From: Acetobacter sacchari
GTDB taxonomy: Bacteria > Pseudomonadota > Alphaproteobacteria > Acetobacterales > Acetobacteraceae
Assembly (NCBI RefSeq): GCF_017377715.1
Contig: NZ_JAFVMF010000007.1
Coordinates: 124,001-188,000, forward strand
DNA length: 64,000 nt
Direction of reading: 5' to 3'
Shown here: positions 45,118 to 54,348 of the stretch, piece by piece
How positions within the stretch are numbered: position 1 is the first letter of the stretch
Layout: every line of letters begins with the position of its first letter
The notes under the pieces: model-generated
What the model was told of the DNA's origin: nothing
What the model saw: the letters and a program-made list of their open reading frames with translations, nothing else
Database searches by the model: none
Translations under genes and position numbers: made by a program

Positions 45118-46875
45118 TCATGCGACATGAGCGTATGCGCCTGAAGTATGGCGGCGCCTCAGAGCACTTGTCAGTGGAGCCCAGATCAGGCGGCGCGAAC
45201 TGCTGGCGAAGAATGTCATTGCGGCGATGCCCAGCGCTACGTTTGTCATATCGCCGTTCATGCTGGCATGTGTGATGTAGCCGCCTACTCCGAGAAGCTC
45301 GAAATCGTGGCCGCCCCACCTGACGAGTTCGGCGGCGATAGAGGCGTTCCAGGCTGCGTTAGCGGCGGCAACGACGCCCCCGAGCCATGCCGGGGCAAGG
45401 CCTGGCAACATCACCTTGCGCCACCATAGACCGCCCCGAACGTTGAACGCGCATGCAGCCCGCAAGAGGTCTTCGGGAAAAGTTTCTATGCCGCGTAAAA
45501 TATGCGCCAGAAACAGCCACTGCGCCCCAAGAGCGGGCAACGCCGCCAGCCAGAACCCGGCATGTACATGTGCGTAGATCGCTGCGCCGACGATGAGCGG
45601 ATACAGGAGGTTGGCTGGAAACATGGCGCAGACGCCGACAATCTGTGTCGATACGGAGCGCCGCGCCAGCCATACGCCGACAGGCGTCCAGAAGAGCGAG
45701 ATCAGTGCAATCAAAGCGACGACACGTATCGTCGTTAACAATCCAAAAAAGAATATATGCAGAAAGTCACAGAAGAGATGGTGATCTGGGATCAGAACGT
45801 CGCCGCACAGTGCTGCGACTGCACCTCCAGTAAGCAATATCGCGGGCACGGCGCGGTTTTCCATGGCCGGCGGCTCGCTCAAATGTTGCGCTCGGGGGCG
45901 TCCACCGATCCGAAGTCGGGCGACGAACTCCACGATACTTGTCGTTGCGCGCGCCGCAGGCCGGAGGAACGGCGATAATCGAAGCGTTCGGAAAAGCGCC
46001 GAATCACGCATTGGGTCGCTGCGCTCAACGTCGCCAAGACGATACCGCGTCGCCCAGCCCCTCAAGAGCCTCAGACCGAGCTTATTGCACGCGAGCGCGA
46101 TAACAAGCATGGCCCCGCCGCCAAGAATGATCGGCTGGATCGCGGCTTGTGTCGCTGCGGCGGCGACGTAGGAGCCTATGCCGGGCAAGGACTCTCCCCC
46201 CTGAGCCCACGTCAGATTCTCCGTGAAGAGTAGTGTGAACCATGCGCCGGGTAAGGACGAGGCAAGGCTGTCGCAGACAGGTGGAATCGAGCATGGAGCT
46301 TCGAGGCGCCAGAAGCGTTGCCACGCGGTCAATCCGATTCCACGCGCCGCGAGGTCCAATTCGGCTGGCACGCCACGGAGCGCCAGAATCATTGCGAACG
46401 CCGCGTCGGGCGCAACGGAACCGGCGGTGGCGATGATGGCGGCGAACTCGGCGCCGGCGCCATTCCGAGAAGACAGTGCAAGGAATAGCGGGGTTAGAAA
46501 CGCTGCACGGCCAAGTGTGGGAACTGATCGGGCGGCGCGCGTCAGTCGCGTAAGCATCGCGCCGCTCCAGCCGCCCGAAGCGGCCAACGGAGCGCACACT
46601 CCGGTGACGACCAGCGCCAGAAGTAGCGCAATAGCCATGCGTGACACAGTGAGTGCGGCAGATAACGGAGCGGCCCACGCCGTGAGGTTAAGCGCTCGTG
46701 GAGGTTGTGAGGGAACGGGAAGCCAGCGTGTGGCGAAAACTGCCGCCAGGATGGCCATTCCCGCCAAAAAGACTGGTGCGGAGAGGTCGACCAGAAGAGA
46801 TTTAACAAGCGCACGTGCGGAACGCGGGAAAACTGCGATCCGCCCGGGATGAAAAGCAGGCTCGCCTGACGTCAT
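45118..46875 (-). CDS. ABC transporter permease with two fused membrane domains
   Basis: The 585-residue protein consists of two binding-protein-dependent permease modules in one chain. Each half has five or six helices and a cytoplasmic EAA-type loop (LALRGVPAELDLAARGIGLTAWQRF in the first half; HILRGIETFPEDLLRAACAFNVRG in the second). It belongs with the nitrate/sulfonate-type ATPase encoded at 41201-42583. No substrate-binding protein gene is nearby, so the imported substrate is unknown. It starts 17 bases after dut and is probably co-transcribed with it. Confidence 0.87.
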   Translation of the reverse strand: MTSGEPAFHPGRIAVFPRSARALVKSLLVDLSAPVFLAGMAILAAVFATRWLPVPSQPPRALNLTAWAAPLSAALTVSRMAIALLLALVVTGVCAPLAASGGWSGAMLTRLTRAARSVPTLGRAAFLTPLFLALSSRNGAGAEFAAIIATAGSVAPDAAFAMILALRGVPAELDLAARGIGLTAWQRFWRLEAPCSIPPVCDSLASSLPGAWFTLLFTENLTWAQGGESLPGIGSYVAAAATQAAIQPIILGGGAMLVIALACNKLGLRLLRGWATRYRLGDVERSDPMRDSALFRTLRLSPFLRPAARATTSIVEFVARLRIGGRPRAQHLSEPPAMENRAVPAILLTGGAVAALCGDVLIPDHHLFCDFLHIFFFGLLTTIRVVALIALISLFWTPVGVWLARRSVSTQIVGVCAMFPANLLYPLIVGAAIYAHVHAGFWLAALPALGAQWLFLAHILRGIETFPEDLLRAACAFNVRGGLWWRKVMLPGLAPAWLGGVVAAANAAWNASIAAELVRWGGHDFELLGVGGYITHASMNGDMTNVALGIAAMTFFASSSRRLIWAPLTSALRRRHTSGAYAHVA

Positions 46876-46892
46876 GGTCTCCCCGGAGATGA

Positions 46893-47348
46893 TCAGTGAC
46901 CGGTGCTGCCAAAGCCTCCGACGCCGCGCGCGGTCGCGTCAAGCTCTGCGACCTCGTTCCACGTTACGCGAAGCACAGGCGCGACGACGGCCTGGGCGAT
47001 ACGCATTCCGCGCTCCACGGTGAACGGCTCAGAACCGGTGTTGAGGATGATGACGCCGATTTCGCCGCGGTAGTCTTCGTCGATCGTACCTGGCGAGTTC
47101 GGCAGCGTCACGCCGTGCTTCAGCGCGAGGCCCGAGCGGGGACGAAGCTGCAATTCGTAACCGGGGGGGAGGGCGATGCGCAGCCCGGTTGGCGCCAGCG
47201 CCCGCCCGCCGGGAGGCACGACGAGGGGCTCGCTGACGGCGGCCAGAAGGTCCATCCCCGCAGCGCCATCGGTGGCGTATGAGGGGAGTGGAAGGTCTTC
47301 GGCGTGGGGAAGGCGCTTTACATCCACGCGGATCGACGGCGCGGTCAT
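46893..47348 (-). CDS. dut: Deoxyuridine 5'-triphosphate nucleotidohydrolase
   Basis: dUTPase hydrolyses dUTP to dUMP and pyrophosphate, preventing uracil incorporation and feeding dTMP synthesis. The 151 residues contain the five trimeric-dUTPase motifs, including [43 protein letters not shown] and the C-terminal [10 protein letters not shown] arm. The ATG has AGGAGC upstream; a longer frame exists but is not family-like. It follows coaBC by 64 bases on the same strand. Confidence 0.95.
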   Translation of the reverse strand: MTAPSIRVDVKRLPHAEDLPLPSYATDGAAGMDLLAAVSEPLVVPPGGRALAPTGLRIALPPGYELQLRPRSGLALKHGVTLPNSPGTIDEDYRGEIGVIILNTGSEPFTVERGMRIAQAVVAPVLRVTWNEVAELDATARGVGGFGSTGH

Positions 47349-47412
47349 CGAACGCTCCTGAAAGCGGCCCTGCGGGCGGAGGCTGGATGTGAAAGAAACA
47401 TGGAACTCCCGA

Positions 47413-48687
47413 TCATGGCGTCGTCTTTGCGACACTGGGCGCATCGTCGCTAAACTGCTTCGCGATCCGCTCCGCGAGGCGGGATGCGAGATCGTCCTTG
47501 AGCATCAGCGGCCAGCGTTCGACGCCCGCGTCCGAGATCAGAATAGCACGGTTCTCCGGGCCGCCCATGACATTCGTGCCTGTCGACACGTCATTTGCAA
47601 CAATCCAGTCGCACCCCTTGCGCGCCCGCTTTGCGATGGCGTTCGCCTCGACGTCGTCCGTCTCCGCTGCGAAGCCGATCACGAGGCGAGGCCGCTTTGG
47701 TCCAACCACTGAGATTTCAGCAAGAATGTCGGGATTTGGAACGAGGGTCAGAACCGGGGGCGACTGCCCCGCCTGCTTCTTGATCTTGGAGTTCGTTGGA
47801 TGCTCGACGCGCCAGTCCGCGACAGCCGCTGCGCAGACGACGATATCTGCCGGCAGGGCGGCATATGTCGCCGAGCGCATTTCCTCACCGGTCTCCACCC
47901 GGGCGCCGTGGACGCCCTGTGGGAACTCCAGAGACGTCGGGCCGCTGACCAACGTGACATCAGCGCCAAGTCGGGAGAGCGCCCCGGCGATGGCATATCC
48001 CTGCAAGCCCGATGAACGGTTTCCAAGGAAGCGCACCGGGTCGATAGGCTCATGGGTCGGTCCGGCCGTGACGACCGCTTTGCGTCCGATCAAGGGGAGA
48101 GGGGCAGGCGAGAGGAGCTGCGTCTTTTTCGGTGTGGCGCGCAGACTCGTCAGAATCGCGTCGCGAATCGTCGCTGGTTCTGCGAGGCGTCCTGGCCCGT
48201 ATTCACCGCAAGCCATTTCCCCATCGTCCGGTCCAACAATTTGCACGCCTCTGACCCGCAACGTCTCAATATTCGCGCGAGTCGCCGGGTGATCCCACAT
48301 GCGTACGTTCATTGCTGGAGCCGCCATGACGGGTGTGTCTGTCGCGAGTAGCAGTGTTGTCGCCAGATCGTCGGCCAGCCCATGAGCCATTCGAGCGAGG
48401 ATGTGCGCGGTTGCGGGGGCGACGACGACAAGGTCGGCGGAACGGGAAAGGACGATGTGGCCCATTTCCTGTTCGTCGGTGAGAGAAAACAGATCGCGAT
48501 AAACAGGCTCGCCGCTTAGGGCCTGAACGGCCAGAGGCGTTACGAACTGTTCGGCGGCGTGGGTCAGGACGCAGCGCGTTCTGACGCCAGCAGTCGTCAG
48601 TAATCTGATCAGTTCGAGCGCCTTGTAAGCGGCGACGCCGCCGCTCACGATCAGAAGGACCGAGGGTTTGTTCATTTCATGCGTCAT
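47413..48687 (-). CDS. coaBC: Bifunctional phosphopantothenoylcysteine decarboxylase/phosphopantothenate-cysteine ligase
   Basis: CoaBC performs two steps of coenzyme A synthesis. The N-terminal CoaC domain has the flavoprotein opening [20 protein letters not shown] and [17 protein letters not shown] with the active-site motif; the catalytic Cys of CoaC appears in [12 protein letters not shown]. The CoaB domain begins around residue 195 ([17 protein letters not shown]) and ends with DWIVANDVS. The start at 48687 or four codons later cannot be separated. It follows ubiE by 51 bases. Confidence 0.94.
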   Translation of the reverse strand: MTHEMNKPSVLLIVSGGVAAYKALELIRLLTTAGVRTRCVLTHAAEQFVTPLAVQALSGEPVYRDLFSLTDEQEMGHIVLSRSADLVVVAPATAHILARMAHGLADDLATTLLLATDTPVMAAPAMNVRMWDHPATRANIETLRVRGVQIVGPDDGEMACGEYGPGRLAEPATIRDAILTSLRATPKKTQLLSPAPLPLIGRKAVVTAGPTHEPIDPVRFLGNRSSGLQGYAIAGALSRLGADVTLVSGPTSLEFPQGVHGARVETGEEMRSATYAALPADIVVCAAAVADWRVEHPTNSKIKKQAGQSPPVLTLVPNPDILAEISVVGPKRPRLVIGFAAETDDVEANAIAKRARKGCDWIVANDVSTGTNVMGGPENRAILISDAGVERWPLMLKDDLASRLAERIAKQFSDDAPSVAKTTP

Positions 48688-48738
48688 GGGCGGATCACCC
48701 CGTGGCTCAGAATTCGACCGCCGACAGGTCGCGGCCTG

Positions 48739-49557
48739 TCAGACTCTCCAGCCCGAATGGATCGCCGCGATGCCGCCCGACAGGGACTGATAACGGACAT
48801 GGCTGAATCCGGCGTCACGGAACATGTCGGCCAGCGTCTCCTGATCAGGGAAGGTGCGGATGCTCTCGGCCAGATACTGGTAGCTGTCGCGGTCTTTGGC
48901 GATCTTTTCTCCAAGCAGCGGCAGCACCTTGAATGACCACGCGTCGTAGATCGGCGCCAGAGCCGCGACCTGCACGTGAGAAAACTCCAGACAGAGGAAG
49001 CGGCCACCCGGCCGCAGCACACGCCGCGCTTCACGCAGCACCGACATCTTGTCGGTGCAATTGCGCAGACCAAAAGCAATGGTCACCCGGTCGACGGCAC
49101 GATCCGGCAAGGGGATCTGTTCGGCGTCGACGACGCAGAACGTCAGGTCGGATACATACCCGCGCGCGATGGCGCGATCACGACCGACGGACAGCATCGA
49201 GGCATTGATGTCGGTCATAATGGCCGGACCGCCGCCGCCTGCGAGCCAGCCGAAGGTGATGTCCCCCGTGCCGCCCGCCAGATCAAGAAGCTTTAGGCCG
49301 GGCTGTGGGCCGAGCTCCGCATTGAACATCCGCTTCCAGACGCGATGGACGCCAAGGGACATCAGGTCGTTCATGACGTCGTAACGGCTGGCGACGCTGT
49401 CGAAAACACCCCTGACCAGCGTCTTCTTCTCGGACTTCGGCACTGTCCGGTAGCCGAAGTCGGCGGTGTCGCCGGAACTGGTCCCGAAGGAGTCGGCTCC
49501 CCCGGTTCCGTGGGAGTGCGGCGACGCGTCGTATGTGTGCGGGGCATTGTCGGTCAT
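48739..49557 (-). CDS. ubiE: Ubiquinone/menaquinone biosynthesis C-methyltransferase
   Basis: UbiE adds the C-methyl group in ubiquinone synthesis using S-adenosylmethionine. The 272 residues have [26 protein letters not shown], the SAM-binding [10 protein letters not shown], and CLEFSHV with the family's conserved C-terminal half. The start MTDNAPHT was chosen because the frame upstream overlaps the divergent mutM gene. An N-terminal 45-residue Ser/Gly/His-rich extension precedes the core. The gene is divergent from mutM with only 28 bases between starts. Confidence 0.94.
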   Translation of the reverse strand: MTDNAPHTYDASPHSHGTGGADSFGTSSGDTADFGYRTVPKSEKKTLVRGVFDSVASRYDVMNDLMSLGVHRVWKRMFNAELGPQPGLKLLDLAGGTGDITFGWLAGGGGPAIMTDINASMLSVGRDRAIARGYVSDLTFCVVDAEQIPLPDRAVDRVTIAFGLRNCTDKMSVLREARRVLRPGGRFLCLEFSHVQVAALAPIYDAWSFKVLPLLGEKIAKDRDSYQYLAESIRTFPDQETLADMFRDAGFSHVRYQSLSGGIAAIHSGWRV

Positions 49558-49585
49558 GGACTCGACGTATAGCGTGTTTGGACCC

Positions 49586-50461
49586 ATGCCAGAACTCCCC
49601 GAAGTAGAAACCGTCATGCGCGGAATGCGCGCGCAGATGGAAGGCCACACGATCGTGGAGGCCGTAGTCCGGCGGCCGGATTTGCGTTGGCCCTTGCCGC
49701 CGCGATTGCGGCAGGAACTGACGGGGCGGCGGATCGAAAGTTTTCGTCGAAGGGGCAAGTACATCTTCATGCGTTTGAGCAGCGGCAGATCGCTCCTGCT
49801 TCATCTGGGCATGTCCGGCCGCGTCGTTTTGAACAGCTTCTCCGGCGCTGCTCTGGCGAGGGCGCTGGAGAACGAGTCGCAGAAGCACGAGCACGTTGCC
49901 TTCATGACGCGGGAGGGAACGCGTTTTGGGCTGGTCGACCCGAGACGGTTTGGCGCGCTCGATCTGATCGACACGGCGCTGGAGGGCCGGCATTCGCTGG
50001 TGGCCTCGATGGGACCGGAGCCGCTGGAAGCCAGCTTCAGGGCAGGAGTGCTGACGAAAGCCTTTGCGGGGCGCAGAACGCCGGTCAAAACGTTGCTGCT
50101 GGATCAGCGCGTGGTGGCCGGACTGGGCAATATATATGTGTGCGAGGCGTTGTTTCGTGCCCGTATCCACCCCGAGACGCTGGCCGGGGCGATAGGGGCG
50201 CCTGCGTTGCGGCGTCTCGCCGCAGCTATCCGGGCGGTTCTGGAAGAGGCGGTGGCGGCCGGCGGCTCCAGTCTTCGGGATTATGTGCAGCCAGATGGAG
50301 AATTGGGATACTTCCAGCATGCGTGGCGCGTGTATGGGCGGGAGGGGGAAGCGTGTCCGGATTGCCGTCCGAATTTCGACTGCCCCGGCGTCCGAAGGAT
50401 CACGCAGGGCGGTCGCTCGACATTTTTCTGTCCGCGCCAGCAGCCTGCGCCGTCTAGCTAG
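49586..50461 (+). CDS. mutM: Formamidopyrimidine-DNA glycosylase
   Basis: MutM removes 8-oxoguanine and formamidopyrimidines and cleaves the abasic strand. The 291 residues start (M)[12 protein letters not shown], with the catalytic N-terminal proline and Glu. The H2TH region reads [21 protein letters not shown]. The C-terminal zinc finger begins CPDC, but the final pair reads FFCPRQQ where the family has CPRCQ: the usual fourth cysteine is absent, and an additional cysteine occurs in FDCPG. Zinc may be held by a shifted set of ligands. It leads the plus-strand block running to gyrB. Confidence 0.92.
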   Translation: MPELPEVETVMRGMRAQMEGHTIVEAVVRRPDLRWPLPPRLRQELTGRRIESFRRRGKYIFMRLSSGRSLLLHLGMSGRVVLNSFSGAALARALENESQKHEHVAFMTREGTRFGLVDPRRFGALDLIDTALEGRHSLVASMGPEPLEASFRAGVLTKAFAGRRTPVKTLLLDQRVVAGLGNIYVCEALFRARIHPETLAGAIGAPALRRLAAAIRAVLEEAVAAGGSSLRDYVQPDGELGYFQHAWRVYGREGEACPDCRPNFDCPGVRRITQGGRSTFFCPRQQPAPSS

Positions 50462-50633
50462 GGCCTGTGGACGACTCTCCGCGTATGCCTGTCCCGCGCG
50501 GTTCGCGAAGGTGAATAACTTCGCTTGACGGCCCCGCGCGGCTTGGATTAGAGAACCCAACCTCATTCGGGCCTCTTCGTCGACAGGCGGGTCGGAAGCC
50601 TTATTCATTTTCGTTTGGACCAGACAGAGAACC

Positions 50634-50903
50634 ATGGCGAACATCGCATCTGCCCGTAAGCGCATCCGTCAGACGGAGCGCCGCACCGCTCGCAACACCG
50701 CTCGCATGTCCCGCATGCGCACCTTCATCAAGAAGGTCGAGACGGCGATCGCGTCGGGCAACAAAGAGCAGGCGAACGCGGCCCTGAAGCTGGCTCAGCC
50801 GGAAATCCAGCGCGCCGCGACCAAGGGCGTCGTTCATCACAACACGATCGCGCGGAAGATTTCCCGCCTGTCCGCACGCATCAAGGCTCTTGCTCCGGCT
50901 TGA
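50634..50903 (+). CDS. rpsT: 30S ribosomal protein S20
   Basis: S20 binds 16S rRNA in the body of the small subunit. The 89 residues are the typical basic three-helix protein: [34 protein letters not shown] and [21 protein letters not shown] strong rho-independent terminator follows, so it is a single-gene unit between mutM and dnaA. Confidence 0.97.
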   Translation: MANIASARKRIRQTERRTARNTARMSRMRTFIKKVETAIASGNKEQANAALKLAQPEIQRAATKGVVHHNTIARKISRLSARIKALAPA

Positions 50904-50950
50904 ACCGCTGCGAGTTTTAATTCGGCAATAGAAAGCCGAATTAATTAAGT

Positions 50951-50996
50951 AAAAAAGCCGCATCTCGAGAGAGGTGTCGGCTTTTTGTTTTTCTGG
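50951..50996 (+). terminator. Rho-independent terminator of rpsT
   Basis: AAAAAGCCG and CGGCTTTTT pair, extended inward by CATCTC/GAGGTG with a G-U pair, and are followed by GTTTTTC. The geometry is a classic terminator about 50 bases past the rpsT stop. Confidence 0.85.
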
Positions 50997-51047
50997 AATT
51001 GCGTCCGGCGTGTTTGGCGTGAAGTAAGTGCTGGCCGTTCAGGTTAT

Positions 51048-51056
51048 TTATTCACA
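51048..51056 (+). promoter_or_regulatory. DnaA-box-like site
   Basis: TTATTCACA matches the relaxed DnaA box TTATNCACA. It is a single copy upstream of dnaA and could serve autoregulation of dnaA or form part of an origin. Confidence 0.35.
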
Positions 51057-51094
51057 AAACTTGTTTCGTTCGAGTCGAAAATCTCATTGCGTCA

Positions 51095-51123
51095 TGCGAA
51101 TCGGTGCTCTAAACCGATTCGCA
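51095..51123. repeat. Perfect 11-bp inverted repeat upstream of dnaA
   Basis: TGCGAATCGGT and ACCGATTCGCA are perfect complements separated by seven bases. No T-run follows on either strand, so it is more likely a protein-binding site or structured leader than a terminator. Confidence 0.55.
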
Positions 51124-51509
51124 CAGCTTGATAATAAAGAGACGGCTGTTTCCTTCCGTGATCTGGGGGTTCTTCGTTCTTTGTACGCCAGAAAGCATGG
51201 CGTGATTGCTCCTGTACGGTCGGGAAGGCCGCAGGGGACGGGCGCGGCGCATCAAAGCCGCTTTGAGGAACAGGCGGCGAACGCAAAATCGCCGCCCCGT
51301 TCAAAGAACGTTGAGCGAAAGAATCTTCGGGCAATCATGCTCCGCACATGTCATGGTGGGGGCTTGTCGAGGATATTGGAGTGGGAATGGCCGCCGGGTT
51401 TGATGAGGTTGAACCGGATATGGAACACCGCCTCACAACGTTTGAGGGTGGCGCTGCCCCCAGAGGAATCGCGTCGGGAGCATTTCCGGCAAGCGACCTG
51501 GGAGAAGAT

Positions 51510-52961
51510 ATGACTGCGGGTTTTTCAGGGCAGATCAGTGATGATCATGACGTCGCTCAGGCGCCAGGAGGGCTTCTGACGGAGGCGTGGGCGAGGATCG
51601 CCGCGCGTATGAAGTCCGAGGTGGGCGAGGTCGAGTATCGGACCTGGCTGCAGCAGATCGTGCTCGGGCCGGTGGACGGGGATGAAGTCACGCTGCTTCT
51701 GCCGACGCGGTTTTTGCGCGACTGGGTCCGTAGCCAGTATGGTGACCGTCTGAGCACACTTTGGAATCAGGAGATTCCGGCGCTTCGTCGCGTCGAGTTG
51801 CAGGTGATGCGCCCTGGCGATCGCCCTGCTGCCGCAACGGCTGAACAGGCTGTTCCGGTTGCGTCTGGCCGGCGCGTCGCGGACGTCCCGGAAGCCCCGG
51901 CTCCTGTCGTGGAGCGCGTGCAGGACGCGCGTTCGGATCTTGTCGCGCCGCTGGATCCTCGCTTCACGTTCGACAGCTTCGTCGTCGGCAAACCCAACGA
52001 GTTCGCCTATGCCTGCGCCCGTCGTGTGGCCGAAAAGCCGTCGAGTCCGGGGTTCAATCCGCTGTTCCTGTATGGCGGCGTGGGATTGGGCAAGACGCAT
52101 CTCATGCATGCCATAGGCTCCGAACTGACGCGTGAAGGGCGAGTGTCCGTCGCATACATGTCGGCTGAAAAGTTCATGTATCGCTTCATCGGCGCGATCC
52201 GGTCGCAATCGACGATTGAGTTCAAGGAGCAGTTACGTTCGGTTGACGTGTTGATGATCGACGATCTGCAGTTTCTGATAGGGAAGGACAACACGCAGGA
52301 AGAGTTCTTTCACACCTTCAATGCGCTGGTGGATGCTGGTCGGCAGATCGTGGTTTCGGCCGACAAGTCGCCTTCCGATCTGTCGGGGCTGGAAGACAGA
52401 CTGCGCACCCGTCTCGGTTGCGGAATGGTGGCCGATATTCACGCCACGACGTTCGAGCTTCGTATCTCCATTCTGGAGGCGAAGGCCACGGCCTCCGGCG
52501 TGCCGGTTCCAGCCAAGGTGCTGGAGTTCCTTGCGCACAAGATCACCACCAACGTGCGCGAACTGGAAGGCGCTCTTAACCGATTGATCGCGCACGCTAA
52601 TCTGTTCGGTCGCCCTGTGACGCTGGAAGCGACGCAGGAAGTTCTGCACGATATTCTCAAGGCTCACGACCGGCGGGTCACCATCGAGGAAATCCAGAGA
52701 AAGGTGTCCGAGCATTGGAACATCCGCCTCACCGACATGTCCTCGGCGCGGCGCGCTCGTGCGGTCGCACGGCCTAGGCAGGTTGCGATGTATCTAGCCA
52801 AGCAGTTGACCAGCCGTTCGCTGCCAGAGATTGGTCGGAAGTTCGGTAATCGCGACCATACGACCGTCATGCATGCGGTGCAGCGTGTGACTGAACTGAT
52901 GGAGCGTGACACTGCGTTCGCGGAGGACGTGGAGCTTCTGCGCCGCATGCTGGAGAGCTGA
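51510..52961 (+). CDS. dnaA: Chromosomal replication initiator DnaA
   Basis: DnaA binds origin boxes and opens the duplex. From 51510 the protein has 483 residues: an N-terminal domain I (EAWARIAARMKSEVGEVEYRTWL), the AAA+ core (Walker A GGVGLGKTHLMHA; Walker B DVLMIDDLQFL; sensor DRLRTRL) and the DNA-binding domain IV with FGNRDHTTVMHAV (the first variable position is Asn). The start at 51510 has GGGAG nearby and matches usual length; an ATG at 51387 with GGAG is an alternative adding 41 less conserved residues. It is followed by dnaN after 143 bases. Confidence 0.96.
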   Translation: MTAGFSGQISDDHDVAQAPGGLLTEAWARIAARMKSEVGEVEYRTWLQQIVLGPVDGDEVTLLLPTRFLRDWVRSQYGDRLSTLWNQEIPALRRVELQVMRPGDRPAAATAEQAVPVASGRRVADVPEAPAPVVERVQDARSDLVAPLDPRFTFDSFVVGKPNEFAYACARRVAEKPSSPGFNPLFLYGGVGLGKTHLMHAIGSELTREGRVSVAYMSAEKFMYRFIGAIRSQSTIEFKEQLRSVDVLMIDDLQFLIGKDNTQEEFFHTFNALVDAGRQIVVSADKSPSDLSGLEDRLRTRLGCGMVADIHATTFELRISILEAKATASGVPVPAKVLEFLAHKITTNVRELEGALNRLIAHANLFGRPVTLEATQEVLHDILKAHDRRVTIEEIQRKVSEHWNIRLTDMSSARRARAVARPRQVAMYLAKQLTSRSLPEIGRKFGNRDHTTVMHAVQRVTELMERDTAFAEDVELLRRMLES

Positions 52962-53104
52962 CGGCTGCCGATGCGTCGGCGGACGGCGACGGCCTGTGGG
53001 TTTGCTTGGACTCGCGACGCTGCTAGGTTGACCGTAAATTTAAAGGATTTCAGCTGGATCGCCGTTACAGGCGAGCTTTCCGGCCCACGGAGGAACAGGC
53101 GTCG

Positions 53105-54229
53105 ATGAAGTTTACGGCCGAACGCGCCACGCTGCTCAAGGCTCTGGCTCATATCCAGAGCGTCGCGGAGAAGCGTAACACTATACCGATTCTGGCCAAC
53201 GTGCTGATCGAGGCCAGAGACATCCGCCTCTCCCTGACCGCCACTGATATGGAAATCGCCATCGTCGAGGACATCCCGGCGACCATCGTCACGCCCGGAT
53301 CCGTGACTGCTCCGGCCTCGGTGCTTTATGAAATCGTTCGCAAGCTTCCGGATGGCAGTGAGGTCGAACTCGATCATGCTGGCGGCGACGCGCAACTCGA
53401 CCTGCGCGCCGGGCGGTTTTCGACGCGACTGAACGCCTTGAGCGTGGATGATTTTCCCTCGATGGTCGCAGGCGACCTGCCGCACCAGTTCAAGCTGAAC
53501 AGCACAGTTCTGAAAACGCTGATCGATAGAACGAGGTTTGCGATCTCTACAGAAGAGACGCGGTATTATCTGAACGGTATCTATCTGCATGTAACCGACG
53601 GTGAAACCGGTGGGCTGCTGCGTGCGGTGGCGACCGATGGTCACCGTCTGGCGCGCGTTGAGACTGAATTGCCAGCGGGCGCGGCCGGAATGCCCGGTGT
53701 CATCGTGCCACGCAAGACCGTCGCCGAACTGCGTAAATTGCTGGACGAAGCGCCAGACGAGATTCAGGTGTCGGTGTCCGACACGCGAATACAGTTCACG
53801 ATCGGCCCGGTCATGCTGACCTCGAAGCTGATTGACGGCACGTTTCCGGAATACGAACGCGTCATTCCCTCAGGAAACAACCGCGTCCTCCGGGTTGGAA
53901 AAAAGGACTTCTCGGACGCGGTGTCGCGCGTCGCCGCGATCAGTCAGGAGCGCTCGCGGCCGGTCAAGCTCGCTTTGTCACGCGACCTGCTCGTTCTTTC
54001 CGCGATCAGCGCCGATCAGGGCATGGCGACGGAAGAACTCGACGACAACCGGGTCTCCTATGACGGCGCGGATATGGAGATCGGGTTTCAGGCCCGTTAT
54101 CTCAATGACATTACAGACCAGGTGAACAAGGACGTCGAGTTCGTCTTCGCCGACAGTGCGGCGCCGACCATTGTGCGCGACGTTGATAGTCCATCCGCAC
54201 TGTACGTGCTGATGCCGATGAGGGTCTGA
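53105..54229 (+). CDS. dnaN: DNA polymerase III subunit beta (sliding clamp)
   Basis: The beta clamp encircles DNA and tethers polymerase III. The 374 residues begin MKFTAERATLLKALAHIQSVAEKRNTIPIL and show the three repeated clamp domains, ending YVLMPMRV, the conserved C-terminus that forms part of the protein-binding pocket. A GAGGAACA lies before the ATG. It is in the standard dnaA-dnaN-recF-gyrB order. Confidence 0.97.
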   Translation: MKFTAERATLLKALAHIQSVAEKRNTIPILANVLIEARDIRLSLTATDMEIAIVEDIPATIVTPGSVTAPASVLYEIVRKLPDGSEVELDHAGGDAQLDLRAGRFSTRLNALSVDDFPSMVAGDLPHQFKLNSTVLKTLIDRTRFAISTEETRYYLNGIYLHVTDGETGGLLRAVATDGHRLARVETELPAGAAGMPGVIVPRKTVAELRKLLDEAPDEIQVSVSDTRIQFTIGPVMLTSKLIDGTFPEYERVIPSGNNRVLRVGKKDFSDAVSRVAAISQERSRPVKLALSRDLLVLSAISADQGMATEELDDNRVSYDGADMEIGFQARYLNDITDQVNKDVEFVFADSAAPTIVRDVDSPSALYVLMPMRV

Positions 54230-54240
54230 TCGAAGGTCGG

Positions 54241-54275
54241 GTCGCCAGCCGAGGCGAGCGTCGCTGGCTGGCGAC
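54241..54275. terminator. 10-bp GC-rich hairpin between dnaN and recF
   Basis: GTCGCCAGCC and GGCTGGCGAC are perfect arms around fifteen bases, eleven bases past the dnaN stop. With no T-run it may only attenuate read-through into recF. Confidence 0.45.
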
Positions 54276-54348
54276 AGGGGGCGGATACGGGCAAACTCCG
54301 GCGTCAATTAAGGTATAGCCCGCGCGGTATGTATCGGGCGATCGAACC

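Larger units (their letters stand above)
50904..51509. other. rpsT-dnaA intergenic region (possible origin region)
   Basis: The 606 bases hold a terminator, one DnaA-box-like TTATTCACA at 51048, a perfect 11-bp inverted repeat at 51095-51123, and the dnaA leader. If dnaA starts at the upstream ATG (51387) the gap is shorter. There is no cluster of DnaA boxes or 13-mer AT repeats, so oriC identity is only suspected. Confidence 0.4.

Noticed and set aside
49283..50665. Minus-strand ORF of 460 residues over mutM
   Set aside because: It is antisense to mutM and ubiE, with no domain; the sense genes are unambiguous.
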